Notes: generated by a model from the sequence alone, not told the origin. Shown: positions 37,108 through 49,922, counted from the first letter of the stretch. The stretch is DNA of 64,000 nucleotides from Megalonaias nervosa (GCA_016617855.1 JAECUM010006703.1:1-64000), one strand, 5' to 3'. Numbers and translations are program-made.

Positions 37108-37439
37108 GTAGTCCAGAGAAACAAATCTCTGCATCAACTCCACTTTTTATAAATGTTGTCAAAAAGCATATATTAGGCATAACTGATGAATTTCTAAACA
37201 CCTACCTACTGCTGTCTGTCTCGATTGTTATTATTCAGAATTCCAATTTGGCTGCAAAACTGCCTTGTTCCAGGAAATTGTGATCCATTTTATAATTACA
37301 TATGCTTAGCAAAACTTGTGCTAACTTGATGTTCAGACACCTGCCCAGTTCGGCACTATACATGTAAATGCAGTGAAGTAATTATATTATTTCTCATTCA
37401 GATTTGTAATGTTATCACTATTAACCAAAAATGTTTTGT

Positions 37440-37445
37440 AATAAA
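37440..37445 (+). terminator. Candidate polyadenylation signal AATAAA for the SLC22-like gene
   Basis: First AATAAA after the stop codon, about 330 nt downstream. Others occur at 37931, about 38392 and 38917. Which one is used cannot be told from sequence; use of the later ones would place one or two family M palindromes in the 3' UTR. Confidence 0.4.
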
Positions 37446-37646
37446 CTGGTAATTATTTAAAAGCGCATGCTAATACAGACATTGTTAATAAGTAAGGTTG
37501 GTTATCTGTTCAGGGATTCATCAGTTGGCTCCCATTTTTGAAAATTTTGTGGACCTCAGTCTGAGTGAAATTCTTTTGCATCAGTTTTTAATTTGTAAGA
37601 ACTCATTCATGTCCATTCTGCCTAGAATGTAGGTATCAAAAGATAT

Positions 37647-37836
37647 AGTATGCATACTCACTTTTAAGTCAAGTCCAACTGCAGACTGCACAAACCCAGA
37701 TCTGTATCAATGCATTAGTTGGGAATAATCAGTAGAACAAAAAACACAGACCCTGATCTGCTGGCGCATTATGCAATGACAGATCAGGGTCTATGTTGTT
37801 TTGCAGTTTGACTTGATTTAGTAGTGAGTATGCATG
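37647..37836. mobile_element. Palindromic MITE-like element, family M, copy 3
   Basis: Starts tagtatgcatactcac, then aagtcaagtccaactg, and ends gtttgacttgatt, then gtgagtatgcat. Inner motifs are aacccagatctg, gcattatgcaatgacag and atcagggtct. It lies 540 bp after the SLC22 stop codon. Confidence 0.9.
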
Positions 37837-38563
37837 ATACTGAATGAGCGATGAAGTGAATCTTGGTTATTGCAAGTGTTTAGGACATGTAAACACTGAA
37901 GCAATGAATTCTGTTGTATTGATCAACATTAATAAAAACAGTCCTTCCCCAAGAAAATTTTCTCTTTTTGTCATTACTTGTGAGAAAAACAACATTTATT
38001 GTAGTGGAGGATAAATTTGCAGTGTGTTTTTGAGCTTGATAAAAGTTCATTGTGTAGCTTTTGTATTAAAACTTTTTGTTTATCACTGATTTTTGTGTGT
38101 CCGTAGATATCCTTTGTGACCATACATATTGCTTTCATTGCCCCTGGTGATATTTTTTCTTTATAATGTAAGCTGCCAGTAGTGAAAAGCACTTGAACTG
38201 GATGCTGAATTTGTTTCACCATGATTTTCATGAATTTGTGAAGAAAGTAGAATTGAATAATATTTTCCAAGTGGCAATGCACATTTTTCTACAAACAGTT
38301 TGACTATATACTGAATGATGTTTAACTTGTAGTAAAATATGTACGCTGTTCTGGGGAGTTGATCACTACAGCTTGCTTCCACATTTAATTTGTAATAAAC
38401 TAGGTAATGTCATACCTCAACATACAGACTGACATCAACTCAGCATGTCCCGAAAATATTGAATCCCAGCAGTCTTTATTGAGTATCAAATATTGGCAGG
38501 TGCTCTACAGTGTCTTAATCCATACAATACTGGCTGCTATTCCAATGTCATTGTAATATAACT

Positions 38564-38760
38564 ACCATATATACTTGCATATAACTTGGATCTAACTGAA
38601 AATGCATTGACCCAGATCTGTTATCACATAATGCTTCTGCAGATATGGGTCTGTACAGTTTGTTAGAACTGATAAGTAGAACAAACAACATAGACCCTGG
38701 CACATTATACAAGGGTCTATATTGTTGCAGCTGGATGTAACTTATACGAGTATATATGGT
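38564..38760. mobile_element. Palindromic MITE-like element, family M, copy 4 (best termini)
   Basis: 197 bp. Left end accatatatacttgc and right end gagtatatatggt are near-perfect inverted repeats. Next inward lie aacttggatctaactg and its counterpart gctggatgtaactt. Inner motifs are gacccagatctg, atcacataatgc and ggtctatattgtt. Confidence 0.9.
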
Positions 38761-38764
38761 AAAA

Positions 38765-40855
38765 ACAGTAATTACTTTCTCATTTCAGATAAGACATTTT
38801 AATATTGTTACTTTTGGCAGTTGCTAGTTGAAGATATGATAACAGATTATTTTGTAATGTTTATTATTGTAAATATGTTATCCTCATCAAGTTTAATTGA
38901 CATAACTTGATACAAGAATAAAGGCCATTTTGAAGTATAACATTATAACCTATTCAAATCAACTTTCAACACAATTGTCTCCTCCTGCATATTTTCCTGG
39001 CCCCTGCCAATGTCTTTTAAGACACCAACATCAGTCCAATCTGTAACCTAATCATTTTAACCAAATATCTATGCCTCACACTTATGATTTTAGCAAGACC
39101 GTTTTGGTTACCTGGTTACTAGACAATCATTTCCAGCCAACATTTACTTAGATGTTATGTTAGGTATGTTGTTCGGACAAATTTCAGTGTAGATTTATTG
39201 AGACATAATGAAGTTAAGAAGAGGCTGTGAAAAGATAAATCTGATACAGCTTACTCCTAAAAGAAATTTCTACTGAATAGTAATGTTTTAGGTACATTAT
39301 TTTGTGTATTGTGTAAAATACCTGGAAAAAGATGACACCTACCAGATGTTTTGACAGATGACATGCATGTTGTAGTTGATCTGTTAGATGTTACTGGTCT
39401 GAAGCATGTTGTAGTGACAACTCTGTTAAAAAAACAAATATTTGAAAAACAAAATAAAATAAAAATGAAAAAGCCCGAGAACATTGTTGCCATAAAACCT
39501 TTTTGACCTCGTTTTAAATTTTTCCACTTTCATTGCAGCGGTTTTGTATTTTAATATTAATGAAACACTTGTGCTAAGAACTTTACTGGTTTAGAAGTAG
39601 TGAGAAAATTATGTTAAAATTCGTGTTTTTATTTTTGTTATTGAAAGAATTTACAGAAAGATTTAAATCTCTGATATTTTAGACTATCTTAGGACAACTT
39701 TGAAGATATATTTGATATAAAGTTTTTTGAGGAGTATATAGTCTTGTATTTTTTAAAATGTTAGGATTTATATAATAAATTTGAATGGTGTTTTAAATTT
39801 AAAGAACTTGGATTGAAAACTACCATTTTTATTGTCAAAATTTGGCTGTTTTCTCAAAGTATATTTTTAAGCCTGCATTTGTCTGGCAGAGTATTTTGTT
39901 TTGATCAATTTTTCAGGCACTGACTTGGAGCATTTGTGTTTCGTGAATAAATTTATAGTTGTTACTTATGGACCTACTCCATTTCACATGCAAGAAAACC
40001 ATTATTCAGCAATCATTTAAAATGTTGACAAAATATAAATTAAGCAGAAAAATCAACTCATTTAAAGTCAAGGCAGACACAAGATAGTTGATTAAGTATC
40101 AAAATTCTCATAAATTGGTTCATCGTTTTTTGTGGAAAGAATTGCATTTATTTTTGCTTAATTCTGAAGATGTTGCTTGTCAACGTCCTTTTAGAAGAAA
40201 ATAGACTCTCTATCAATGCTGCCACATGTGAAGAAATTTACCAAATTCTTGTCATGGCTTCAGATTAGATTATTGAGACAGTCTTTCTTTTATTGACAAT
40301 TATGATTCAGATTTTCCATTTCAAACTTTCTACACATTGATTGATAATGGTCATTAAAAAAAACCAATTATCAAATAATATGAAATTTTAAATTTTATAA
40401 ACCATTAGTCATTGCACCATCTTGTATCATCTTATATATGAACACAAATATGTTCGTGATTACTTTGGCACTAATAAAACAGATTCCTCAACACTGAGGA
40501 ATTTCATAATCGCTGGTCTTGAATATTTAATTATGTAAGCAATACTTTTAATTACTGACAGTACAGATTGTCATAGTGAAGACATGTTGATTTTATTGTC
40601 GACCTGTATTTAGGAAAAACAGCAGTGAGGGAATGCACACTGACAGCATTGATACTGATGTCCATTAAAACAAAAAGGCAACAATGTTGAGGTTTCAATT
40701 TATTAATACCAGAACAGTGTATAATTAGGTCATACTTAACATTCAGTATATAAATATGTGTCAGTCATGTACTTTTGATTTTCATCAAGAGTATTTACAA
40801 AATATTTATTTTTATTTTTGTATTTACTTCTTAAAACATTTGCATATTAAAAGCA
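38765..40855. other. Non-coding stretch, no gene recognised
   Basis: AT-rich DNA. An AATAAA at 38917 may end the SLC22 transcript. A minus-strand open frame near 39260-39490 has exon-like borders (AG at 39423, GT at 39342) but no recognisable protein content, so I do not call it. Confidence 0.5.
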
Positions 40856-40857
40856 AT

Positions 40858-41049
40858 ATAGTTTAATTTCATCTGCATATAGTTTTATATCATCTGCAGT
40901 ATAGTTTTATATCATTTGCAGTATAGTTTTATATCATCTGCAGTATAGTTTAATATCATCTGCATATAGTTTTATATCATCTGCAGTATAGTTTTATATC
41001 AATGCATATAGTTTTATATCATCTGCATATAGTTTTATATCATTTGCAG
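40858..41049. repeat. 21-23 bp minisatellite (about 9 units)
   Basis: Unit tatagttttatatcatctgca with alternation between gcagtatag and gcatatag junctions. Confidence 0.95.
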
Positions 41050-41061
41050 GACAGAATACTT

Positions 41062-41219
41062 AAATATTGCATGGTACTGAAAGCCATATGGCAGTTTATG
41101 GACTAGTCAATCACACCAAGAAAAGGTATGTGGACTAAGCTTTGCTTCCATGTACCATTTCTTCAGGGTAAAATACTGGTTCATAAACTACCATGAGGCC
41201 ATTCAACACTGCAATATTT
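41062..41219. mobile_element. Palindromic MITE-like element (~158 bp)
   Basis: Left arm aaatattgcatggtactg..cagtttatggactagt and right arm actggttcataaactaccat..actgcaatattt are inverted copies of about 45 bp flanking a ~65 bp centre. It directly follows the 21-23 bp array. Confidence 0.75.
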
Positions 41220-42275
41220 ATTTTATTATACCCAATGAGGATCGATACTTTTGTGAGAAGAAATTTACAGATGTATTACTCCCTGCAAGCAGTTTGTGAC
41301 TCTGTACCAGATTTAGTTACAAGGTATAAATAATTAACTTAAATGTATGTTTTATATATATATATATATGCTGGACATCTAAGGTTTGTACTAGCGCATG
41401 TTCTGAGCAACTGGACAATAGTCATTGGATATCTAAAATATATCAAATTATCTTTAATTTGTTTCTTTATTACAATACTAAATAAACACTTTCACAAAGT
41501 AAACATCACAGGTCATTAAGCCTAGTTTACAGAATTTTTGTTTGTTGCACAATCAATAAAGATGTCACCAACTAAGCTTAATTCAAAGATGACTAGGTCT
41601 AGATAACACAATTTTTGTCAGACAATCATAGAAGCGTCACCATTTAAGTTTGCTTGGGCTTTAGGTGAAAGTTTATCATCTGGACTTGTAAGCAGTCCTA
41701 TAACTGATTGCCCCAGGGTCTGTATAGTAGCCACTGCTTCAGTCCATCACACCATGTGGTTCTTAACTATATTGTTATTTAGGATCAAATATGTGAAGCC
41801 TCACCCTTAATTAAGAGAAACAGATGTTACCAACAAAAACTTGTATCATCCTTCTCCAAGACTTACTTTGGGAACCTAATCAAATAAAAATTGACATCAA
41901 ATGCCCATCAATTAGATATAAAGTATATTAGTCATCTTCTTTTCACTTAGTAATAATTAGTAAAAACATTAGAGTGGTATAAAATTATGTTGTTGGTGAA
42001 GTTCTGTCATATAGTTTTCTAAAAGAAAAATGATTTTTATAAATAGTTTTAAGGAAGCCATTTAATTTTGGAGGGATAATACTAACACTGAAGCAGCAGC
42101 AAATAACACATTTTCTCATACATGTAATAATTAGGTATGTCCATGTTTTCTTTCTGTCACAACTTTTTCTATTTACCTTGAATGTGTTTGTATTAAATTT
42201 GACAAATATAGAACCACCATGTTAATTTTAGGGAAAAAAATTTTGTGCAAGAACCATTAGAATTTTTAGGATCCC

Positions 42276-42312
<37 letters not shown>
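42276..42312. repeat. (AT)n microsatellite
   Basis: Uninterrupted AT dinucleotide run of about 36 bp. Confidence 0.95.
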
Positions 42313-42313
<1 letters not shown>

Positions 42314-42423
42314 GCATATAATCTGCAGATAGAATATACATGTTTAGTCCACTTGCATAAACTTAATTCTTGCTTTCCAGGTACTTTGCAATTTTTAGCA
42401 TTACTTATGATGTCAAATAGTGG

Positions 42424-42482
42424 ATAATAATGATAATAATAATAATAATAATAATATATAAATAAATAAATAAATATATAAA
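42424..42482. repeat. (TAA)n/(TAAA)n microsatellite
   Basis: ATA/TAA trinucleotide run followed by four AATA-type tetranucleotides. Confidence 0.95.
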
Positions 42483-43259
42483 TGGTTTAGGCAAAAAGGT
42501 ACATTTAAAACTGAAAACTTGTGTTATTACGATGAAAAAAATATTAAAAATTTGTTTACCTTATGTCACCTCACCAACTCAATAATTGTTACCCTTTCAG
42601 TTAAGAAATTGGGAGAGAGGTCAGTTTTATTTTTTTTTTTTGTTCAGATGTTCTGTCATGAGATACCAGTAATTTGTTCTATTGATCGTTTGTTGATCGT
42701 AGCATTTTATGACAATTTTACATTATTTCTTAATTTGCATATGGAAATTCTGCTAATTTTTGTCCAATTTTCTGTCGAAATTGTATGCAAAATTTCCATT
42801 GCATATTATCTCACCTGAACAGTGTCACGAGGTGGAATAAAATCAAATACGCTTTGTGAATCTAAAATTAAATACAGCAGCTTTTGAATTTCATCATTTT
42901 CCACAAGTCAGACTGTCATGTATATGAAATGTGATAGCAGAATATAGCAAAATAACTTGTGCCTTGCTTCTTTGTTATGTTCAAACTTTGTTGTTGTTGC
43001 TTTCTGTTTATTTATATTAATGCTTAATACACAATTGTTGGTGCATAGTTTTCATTGTTTATGTAGTAAATTACAGTTAAATGATCAGGGACAAAACTTC
43101 TCGAGAAACAAGTGTTAGCTCTTCTGGTCACAGACCATGAGAGCTTATGGGATAGCCTGTTTGTCATCTGTTATCTTACAACTGTACATCTGTTAACACC
43201 AGATTGTCATTGCTACTCCTCCTAAACTACTTGGGGGATTGATGTGACACTTTATATAC

Positions 43260-44225
43260 ACATTCATCCCAGGACGTAGCTGGCCCTAAATGAAAACTGT
43301 TCTGAATTGACATCCAATATGGCCATCATAGTGGCCATCTTTAAAACCTTATAATTGCTACTCCTGAATGGATGGTCATATTAACATTAGGTTTCACTGA
43401 AAGGCTTATTATGATATTTAGTTGGTCCTAAAAGAAAATCATGCTGATCTGATGGCAGCCATTTTGAAAATCTTGTTTTTGCTACTCTTACAGAAAGGAA
43501 ATTATTATTGGCATGGGGTTTTCACTTGATGACTTAACACATCTAGTTGGTCCTAACTGAAAATGGTAGTGCCCAGACATTTGATATGACTACCACAGTG
43601 GCCATCTTGAAAATCTTGTCACTATTCCACTTGAATGGATGGTCATGTCAACATGTTGATTTTGCCAAGACTTATGATATCTAGATGGTCCTAAATGAAA
43701 ATGCAGATCTGACCTACCATATGGCCATCTTGAAAATCTTGTTATCATTATTCCTAGATGGTTATCTTGACAATGGATTTTCACCAAAAGACTTCATATG
43801 ATGTCGAGTGGATCCTAAATGAAAATAGTGCTGATCTGACATCCATGGCAGTCATCTTGAAAATCTTCTTATTGCTGCTTCCCCTAAGGGAACATCATAT
43901 TGACATGGGGTTTTCACCAGAAGACCACTTATGGTGTCTCTTTGGTCCTGAATGAAAATGGTGCAAATCTGACTTCCAGTATGGTCACCATGGAGGCCAT
44001 TTTGAAAATCTTTGTATCTCTATTCCTCAAGAATTGATCATATTGATATTGTTTTTTGTTCATCAAAACTCTTCCTATAGCTGGTTAGTCCTAAATGAAA
44101 ATGGTGCCCTGCTGACATCCAGATCATAATGAACATATTAAAAAGATCTTGCCATTAATTCTTATGACATGGAGTATTCACCAGTCTTCTAATGGTGTCT
44201 AGTTTGTCCTTAATGAAAATGTTGT
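43260..44225. repeat. Diverged tandem repeat, period about 130 bp (8 copies)
   Basis: The phrase ggtcctaaatgaaaatg or a variant recurs at about 43287, 43429, 43553, 43690, 43814, 43945, 44090 and 44208. Each unit also holds a ctgacatcca, atggccatc, ttgaaaatctt, gctactcctnaatgg and atggggttttcacc series. Strongly diverged old array. No coding potential. Confidence 0.85.
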
Positions 44226-45182
44226 GATAGCTAGCTGATTGCTCAAGAATATCAGGATGGTTTTGACACTCAGCAGTTAGAAAAAGAAATGGTCTTTCTT
44301 TGAACTCTGGAAAATTCTTTTTGGATAGTAGAGTGTCAGTCTTGTTGAGCTTCTTGTCCCGATATCCGCAATGCAATTAAAGGTAAAATTTAGGAATCCA
44401 TGAGTGATCACAACTCTTATGAGAATTAAAGTTGTTTTGGAAGCAAAGAACATTTTAAATATATACATTGTAATACCAGATTAAGTTGACACTTCATTCT
44501 GTATTCATCCTTTATAGATAATGTTTTCTTTTGACATGTAATCATGGCCGCACTAGCTGTTCTGTCCTACCTAATAAAGTATATCTAGTATGCCGTCTCC
44601 ATTTGTTTTTTTACAGTACACAGGATTTAGTACAGGAGTTTAATATTTGGAAACTTTAAGACTTGAAGTTCATTTGCAATCCATGACTTCCTTTTAGCTT
44701 AATGGTTTAATAATTTGGAAACAAATCCCATCACAAAGTTGGTTTGTAATCCTTGAGGACTTTCTTTTAGCTTAATGGTATAATAATTGGGAAACAAATC
44801 ATATCATGCAGTTTCATTTAACTATCTTTTTCCTTGACATGGAAAAAGTTTTAAATATTTGTGGAGATGGAATCTCAACAAAATTTAGGCAGACATTGGT
44901 ACAACTTCAGTTTTCTTGTTTGATTTGTTATTTTCAGACACGAGTCATGTTAACCTGTGAGCCACTGTGGCTGCTGCTTCCATTCGTCACCTTCTACAAC
45001 ATTACTTTTCACAGAGTTTAACTTCACTTGGATTAAAGTATTCGAGTCATAGAACAAATATCAGTGAAGTTTTCAGGCTAACTCCTGATCCAGAAATTCA
45101 CAGAGGTGGGATACATCAGATTCTCGTGTCCATCTGTCCATCACACAATCTTTTGCACACAGCTAATCCCGGTTTTGGATGG

Positions 45183-45518
45183 ATTGTGTGTGTGTGTGTG
45201 TGTGTGATTTAGATTTTTAACGAAGCTTTAACAATTTTTCAGTCATATCGCTACAATGTCTGCAGTGTGACAGTTTTATAGTGATGTCTAGCACTGGGAC
45301 ATCATGCCGCAGACATGTGGCATGATGTCCCACCCAGTCACATTATCCTGATACCAGGCCGACCAGTCCTAACACTAACCTCTTAATGCTGAGTGCCAAG
45401 CAAGGCAGCTGTTAGTACCATTTTTTAAAGTCTTTGATATGACTCGACCGGGGTTTGAACCCGCGACCTCCCACATCCGAGGCCGATGCTCTAACCACTA
45501 GGCCACCGGAGCGATTTG
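45183..45518 (-). mobile_element. tRNA-derived SINE, family A, copy 1
   Basis: Minus-strand reading starts tccggtggcctagtggttag (box A) and continues gcgggttcaaaccccgg (box B), a tRNA-like head with an intact T-arm shape. Its ~230 bp body is shared with 49600-49922 (gcactcagcattaagagg, gtgttaggactggtcggcct, gcggcatgatg, catcactataaa, gatatgactgaaaaattg), and it ends in (CA)n. An 11 bp direct repeat, ggattgtgtgt, flanks it at 45181 and 45518 and may be the target-site duplication, though the (GT)n tail makes the left copy ambiguous. Confidence 0.9.
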
Positions 45519-46111
45519 GATTGTGTGTAATCTAGTAAATGTCATAGTCATCTCCAGAAGATGTACTTATTAACCAATCACTGTGCTTCTGCAATTTTTT
45601 ATACACCCATCTTAAGTCAGACATATTAATTTATGGCATCGTCTGTGTCCCCAGTGGTAACATCTGCATATCCAGCTCATATCTTTGTAATGGTTGGAGA
45701 GATTTTATTGAAACTCTGCGCAAATATATCATGATTTGAGAGTTTGCTGTGTAACATAGCCACGACACAGCTCTTGGTAAATGTCATAGCGAGTGAAAAT
45801 GTAATACCATCATGTGTATTTTTGTCTGGAATATAAATTGTAAACCACTTAAAATATTTTTGAAACATTTTTATCCAGCTGTATTTCATTTGTAGACAGT
45901 GTATCACATATCATAGCTGTTCCCTTTGCATCAAGGTGAAAGTCACATGAAAGTCATAATGTAACTATGACTTAAATCCTCACTCAGAATGAAACTTTTG
46001 AATTGATGAAACTTGAATCAGTTATGTTTGATTACTAGACAATGTGTTGCATGCTATAATTATGCCCTCCTGCAGCCTTAAGGTCCATATCACTGCAAAG
46101 AAAAATATAAT

Positions 46112-46310
46112 GTGAATTCATTATTTCTATGGGTATCAATTTTTGTGGTTTTAAGAAAAAAAAAACCCAACATTTCATCAGTATTTAATTTCACTATTTT
46201 GGGAAGGAATCCTATTATTTCCACAGAAGGATCACTGTTCATTGGCAGTTAAAATTCGTGTTTTTTAGAAACCACAAAAATTGGTACCCCTTGAAAAATA
46301 GTGAATTCAC
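46112..46310. mobile_element. Palindromic MITE-like element (199 bp) with GTGAATTCA termini
   Basis: Left end gtgaattcattatttc, then gggtatcaatttttgtgg. The right end, reverse-complemented, reads gtgaattcactattttt, then ggggtaccaatttttgtgg. The terminal arms of about 40 bp are nearly identical and enclose ~115 bp of AT-rich sequence. Confidence 0.8.
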
Positions 46311-46917
46311 AGTAAGCTGCCTTTTGACTTGGAACTGTGTGTAGTGTATGACAAAATTGTTCATGCAACTAGTTTTGCAGATTTTGATGGATTGCTGTGA
46401 AATATAGTACATCAGCTGAAGATGCTCATATTGATAAATCCCTCCTTAAAGTTTTAGCTTACCTAGTCAGAGGTCAAGTGAACTTCTTGTATGGTTTTTG
46501 TCTATCGTGATTCATCTGTCACCATTTGCTTGTGAACATTCTCGAGGTTTCATTTCTGTTCAGATCTACATACAAGCCAGCCATTAAGTTTTTTGTGTAA
46601 TCATGACACTTATTTCAACAAATTTCATTTTATACTTGCCTGCATATGGATTACGCTCTTTTCATAAAAATAAAACAATAAAAGTAGTTTCTGTCATTTT
46701 TATTATCATCTCTTTAATTCTATTCATATGAATTTGAGAATATAAAAACATGACTGCTGCATAAAAACAGTGTATGAGTACATTTTCCTTACTGGCTATT
46801 TATAACAACTGTATATGACCCATTTTGAAGAAAACAGACAGGTTTGTTCAAATATGAACTTAAACTTTCATTATATTGATAAGGTAGATAGCAGACCAGT
46901 CTAAAATTTTAAACAAA

Positions 46918-46980
46918 ATGGCGCCGATGTTAAGTGAAACACTTTCCGGTGCGAGTTGTGGATGTTATATGATGGAAAAT
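46918..46980 (+). CDS. Candidate first coding exon, unidentified
   Basis: An ATG in a fair context (aacaaaATGG) opens a 21-codon segment, MAPMLSETLSGASCGCYMME plus N, that ends exactly at a GTAAGA donor-like site (46981). CpG content (gcgccg, tccgg, tgcgag) is high for the surroundings, which is common at transcript starts. The frame would also stay open to 47145 without splicing. No family recognised and no further exon identified downstream. Confidence 0.25.
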
Positions 46981-47326
46981 GTAAGAGCAGATGTATCTTT
47001 TCAAACTTCAAAACATGTCAGATCAGAAAAAAGGACAAGTCAATACCACTTTACAACTTTAAAAGAATATGAGAGTAATGTAATACAGCACTCTGAACAC
47101 AGGATCATGCTTATTGCTGAATTCCAGTTCATGATCATTCAGTGAAAGTTGCACATGTAAACTAGTTCAAGTGACTGCTAAATATAAATAATTTTTCAGT
47201 ATATTTTGTTTTTGTACTCTGGTTCTAATCCATGTTGATTTTGCACTTTGTGACAAGAATTTTGAACAGCCACAGAACCAGGTTAGTAGCGAAAATGCAT
47301 CTTTTTCATACGTGCTGTAATTCTGT

Positions 47327-47382
47327 CATTATGTTTGACTCGTGTTGATCACAATATGGGGTGTGACATCATGATACAATAC
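47327..47382. repeat. 56-bp exact direct repeat, copy 1
   Basis: cattatgtttgactcg...atgatacaatac is identical to 49495-49550, about 2.1 kb downstream. Confidence 0.9.
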
Positions 47383-47459
47383 TCTTATTACACCCAAATT
47401 ATGCTTTTTGCCACTTATAATAGCAATAATTATGCTTATACCTCTTGAGGGGGGTTGGC

Positions 47460-47720
47460 ATGCAAGTTTATATCATCGAGGTCTCAGGCGAGTTTGACTG
47501 CAAGTGATGTCCACACATATTAATAAAGTGATGCTGCAAGTGATTAGCCAAGCTTGTGAGTCCATGTTTCTGATTCCATTTTATTATGTATATCACCAAG
47601 ATCTTGGACTGAGCTTGTGAGTCCATGTTCTGATTAGATTTTTTATGTATATCACCAAGGTCTTGGACAAGTTCAATTAAGAGCACCATTCACACATATG
47701 AATGACATGATCTTGCATGT
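47460..47720. repeat. Imperfect tandem repeat (about 70-80 bp units)
   Basis: agcttgtgagtccatgtt, a gattnnatttt segment and atgtatatcaccaag, then gtcttgga, recur at about 47550 and 47613. Flanking half-units are near 47465 and 47690. Confidence 0.75.
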
Positions 47721-48269
47721 AATTGGTTGAGCTTGGGAACACTGCTGACCAATCAGAGGAATTCACCTTTCTCTAAGAGTTATTGCCCTTTTTATTTTAC
47801 AGACTGGTGCAACATGGCAAATCTTTTGACTGCAATTTGTCTTACACATGGATTTCAGTGATTCAGTGGTCTCTCGGTATAAAGTATCTTATTATAATAC
47901 AGTCCCTGTTAGAATAGGTACGTTTATGGATCCCATTATACAGACTGAATTCTGTTTTTCCATGTACCCCAGTATAAGGTGACTTGACTTGAATCACACT
48001 ACATTTGTATGGAACCTCAAGAGAGTATGATCATACTTTCCATGGCCATTATATGAAATCGGGTTTATTATCAAATCACTGCATTTTCATTATTATGGCA
48101 TGACTTACTGCCCTTTCCAACCTGCAGCTGGAGGACAGTCTTAACAGATGTTTTCAGCTGTGACAATATGATAAATAGGCTCATTTCAATCACATGGGTA
48201 AATAATTAAACAAATAACTGACCTTTATATTTTACAAGATTCAATATGTCGTTAAGCTTGAAAATCGAT

Positions 48270-48460
48270 TAAACGTTGCATGAACAGCATGCCAGACTCC
48301 TGATTGAAAGGATTCAAATCCAACCAGCGGACCAGCCTGGATCAGCTACTCCGGTGTGTTCTTAGGCAAGGCACTTTACTCCAATTGCCTAAATAGCCTA
48401 TTTATGTTGCTGTGCCATAAAGCACCAAACCAAACACTGCCAAAACATACAAGGTCACAT
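48270..48460 (+). mobile_element. tRNA-derived SINE, family C
   Basis: Head gcatgccagactcctgattg, then a box-B-like ggattcaaatcc, and body gtgttcttaggcaaggcac, tttactccaattgcct and gctgtgccataaagca. It shares its 3' part with 20655-20770. The box A region is weak, so the 5' end is approximate. Confidence 0.65.
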
Positions 48461-48835
48461 AAGCAGTTTTCTCATTAGCAACTGGTAGCCTACTCAAAAC
48501 AATTTATACTTTTACAGATTTTGATAATGTTGCCATCTATTTTTACAAAATTTTAAAACATTTTTGTTTTTATTTTTTAATTTCAAGCTGGCTACTTCAA
48601 ATGTTAACAAGAAGGGTATGACAGTAGAACATATCTGGTTTTATGACAATTTTCTACATCACATGATGTGATTTTAACCAATCTAAAAGTCTGTTACAAA
48701 GGCTAGGTAAATATTTTTAATTATTTAATGAGGACACTGTCTCGAACAGCAGCAGTAACACCCAACAATCAACCAATACCATACACAAGTGTGCACAAAC
48801 ACAATGTCCCTACCCACCCTATAAAGATTACATGT

Positions 48836-49053
48836 ACTTTATATATTCTCTTGCAAGTCAAGTCCAACTGAAAACTGGAGAGACCCAAATTTACCATCAC
48901 ATAATGCACCAGCAGACTTGGTCACTGCAGTTTGTCAGGAGTAATGAGTAAAATGAACAACAAAGACCCTGATCTGCTGGTGCATTATGTAATGGCAGAT
49001 AAGGGCCTATGTTGTTTGCAGTTTGACTCGACTTATATACAAGTACATATGGT
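48836..49053. mobile_element. Palindromic MITE-like element, family M, copy 5
   Basis: Left tatattctcttgcaagtc then aagtccaactg; right gtttgactcgacttatatac then aagtacatatggt. Inner motifs are gagacccaaatttaccatc, cataatgcaccagcaga and gcattatgtaatggcagat. Confidence 0.9.
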
Positions 49054-49494
49054 ATTTTGTAATAACTTCTTCTAAATATCTAAAGATAATGGGGGTTTTT
49101 TGCATTCTAAAGACATAAAAATGAAAGTTATTCATCAGTTATTGAACTTTTAAAAATGAGTCCTTTTATTTAGTCATTACTTATATTTTTTTATCATATT
49201 AGATGACAATGCTAGACCCCAAAATCAAAGACATCGGAATTTCAAGTTGAGTCTGCATGTGAGAATTGTTTGTAATTATGGGGCAATATTTACTGAACTA
49301 CATCTGATCGTCCACTCTGGCACCATTTAATACCAAATTAATGAAAAGAATCAAAGTCTGGATTTAACAAATTTTGGCAAGTAAAGAAATTTAAATTTCA
49401 TACATTTCATATGCATTTAATGCAAAGAAAAGATTCTATAACATGAAATAATTCACTAAACCATAAAAAAGATGGAATGAAATGCTGCTCTGAA

Positions 49495-49550
49495 CATTAT
49501 GTTTGACTCGTGTTGATCACAATATGGGGTGTGACATCATGATACAATAC
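49495..49550. repeat. 56-bp exact direct repeat, copy 2
   Basis: Identical to 47327-47382. It lies about 50 bp upstream of the SINE at 49600. Confidence 0.9.
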
Positions 49551-49599
49551 AAACATTTATAAAATAGTTTTATAAAATGCATATTATCATTTATAAATT

Positions 49600-49922
49600 T
49601 CTCTGGTGGCCTAGTGGTTCGAGTGTCCACCTCAGATGCGGGAAGTCGTGGGTTCGATCCCCGACCAAGTCATACCAAAGACTTTCAAAAATGGTACTAT
49701 CAGCTGCCTCGCTAGGCACTCAGCATTAAGAGGTTAATGTTAGGACTGGTCGGCCTGGTGTCAGGATAATGTGATTGGGTGGGACATCATGCTACATGTC
49801 TGCGGCATGATGCCCTAGTGCTAGACATCACTATAAACAGCTACACTGCAGACATCGTAGAGATATGACTGAAAAATTGTTAAAGCTACATTAAAAATCC
49901 AAATCACACACACACTCACACA
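49600..49922 (+). mobile_element. tRNA-derived SINE, family A, copy 2, with target-site duplication
   Basis: Head tctggtggcctagtggttcg (box A) and gtgggttcgatccccg (box B), then the same body as the minus-strand copy at 45183-45518, ending in (CA)n. Flanked by a perfect 12 bp target-site duplication, catttataaatt, at 49588-49599 and 49923-49934. Body similarity is high, so both copies are fairly young. Confidence 0.92.

Noticed and set aside
39257..39493. Minus-strand open frame starting with a hydrophobic, signal-like stretch and with AG/GT borders around 39343-39422
   Set aside because: The hydrophobic part is a T-rich tract, the rest is low-complexity Thr/Ser with no family match, and no partner exon was found.
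42276..42482. AT-rich repeat as a possible replication origin or matrix attachment region
   Set aside because: Simple (AT)n and (TAA)n microsatellites; nothing else supports such a role.
45440..45520. Possible tRNA gene (minus strand) with good A and B boxes
   Set aside because: It continues into a body shared with another copy at 49600 and is flanked by direct repeats, so it is the head of a SINE. The acceptor stem does not pair cleanly.
49601..49680. Possible tRNA gene (plus strand)
   Set aside because: Same SINE family, with a perfect target-site duplication around the whole 323 bp element.
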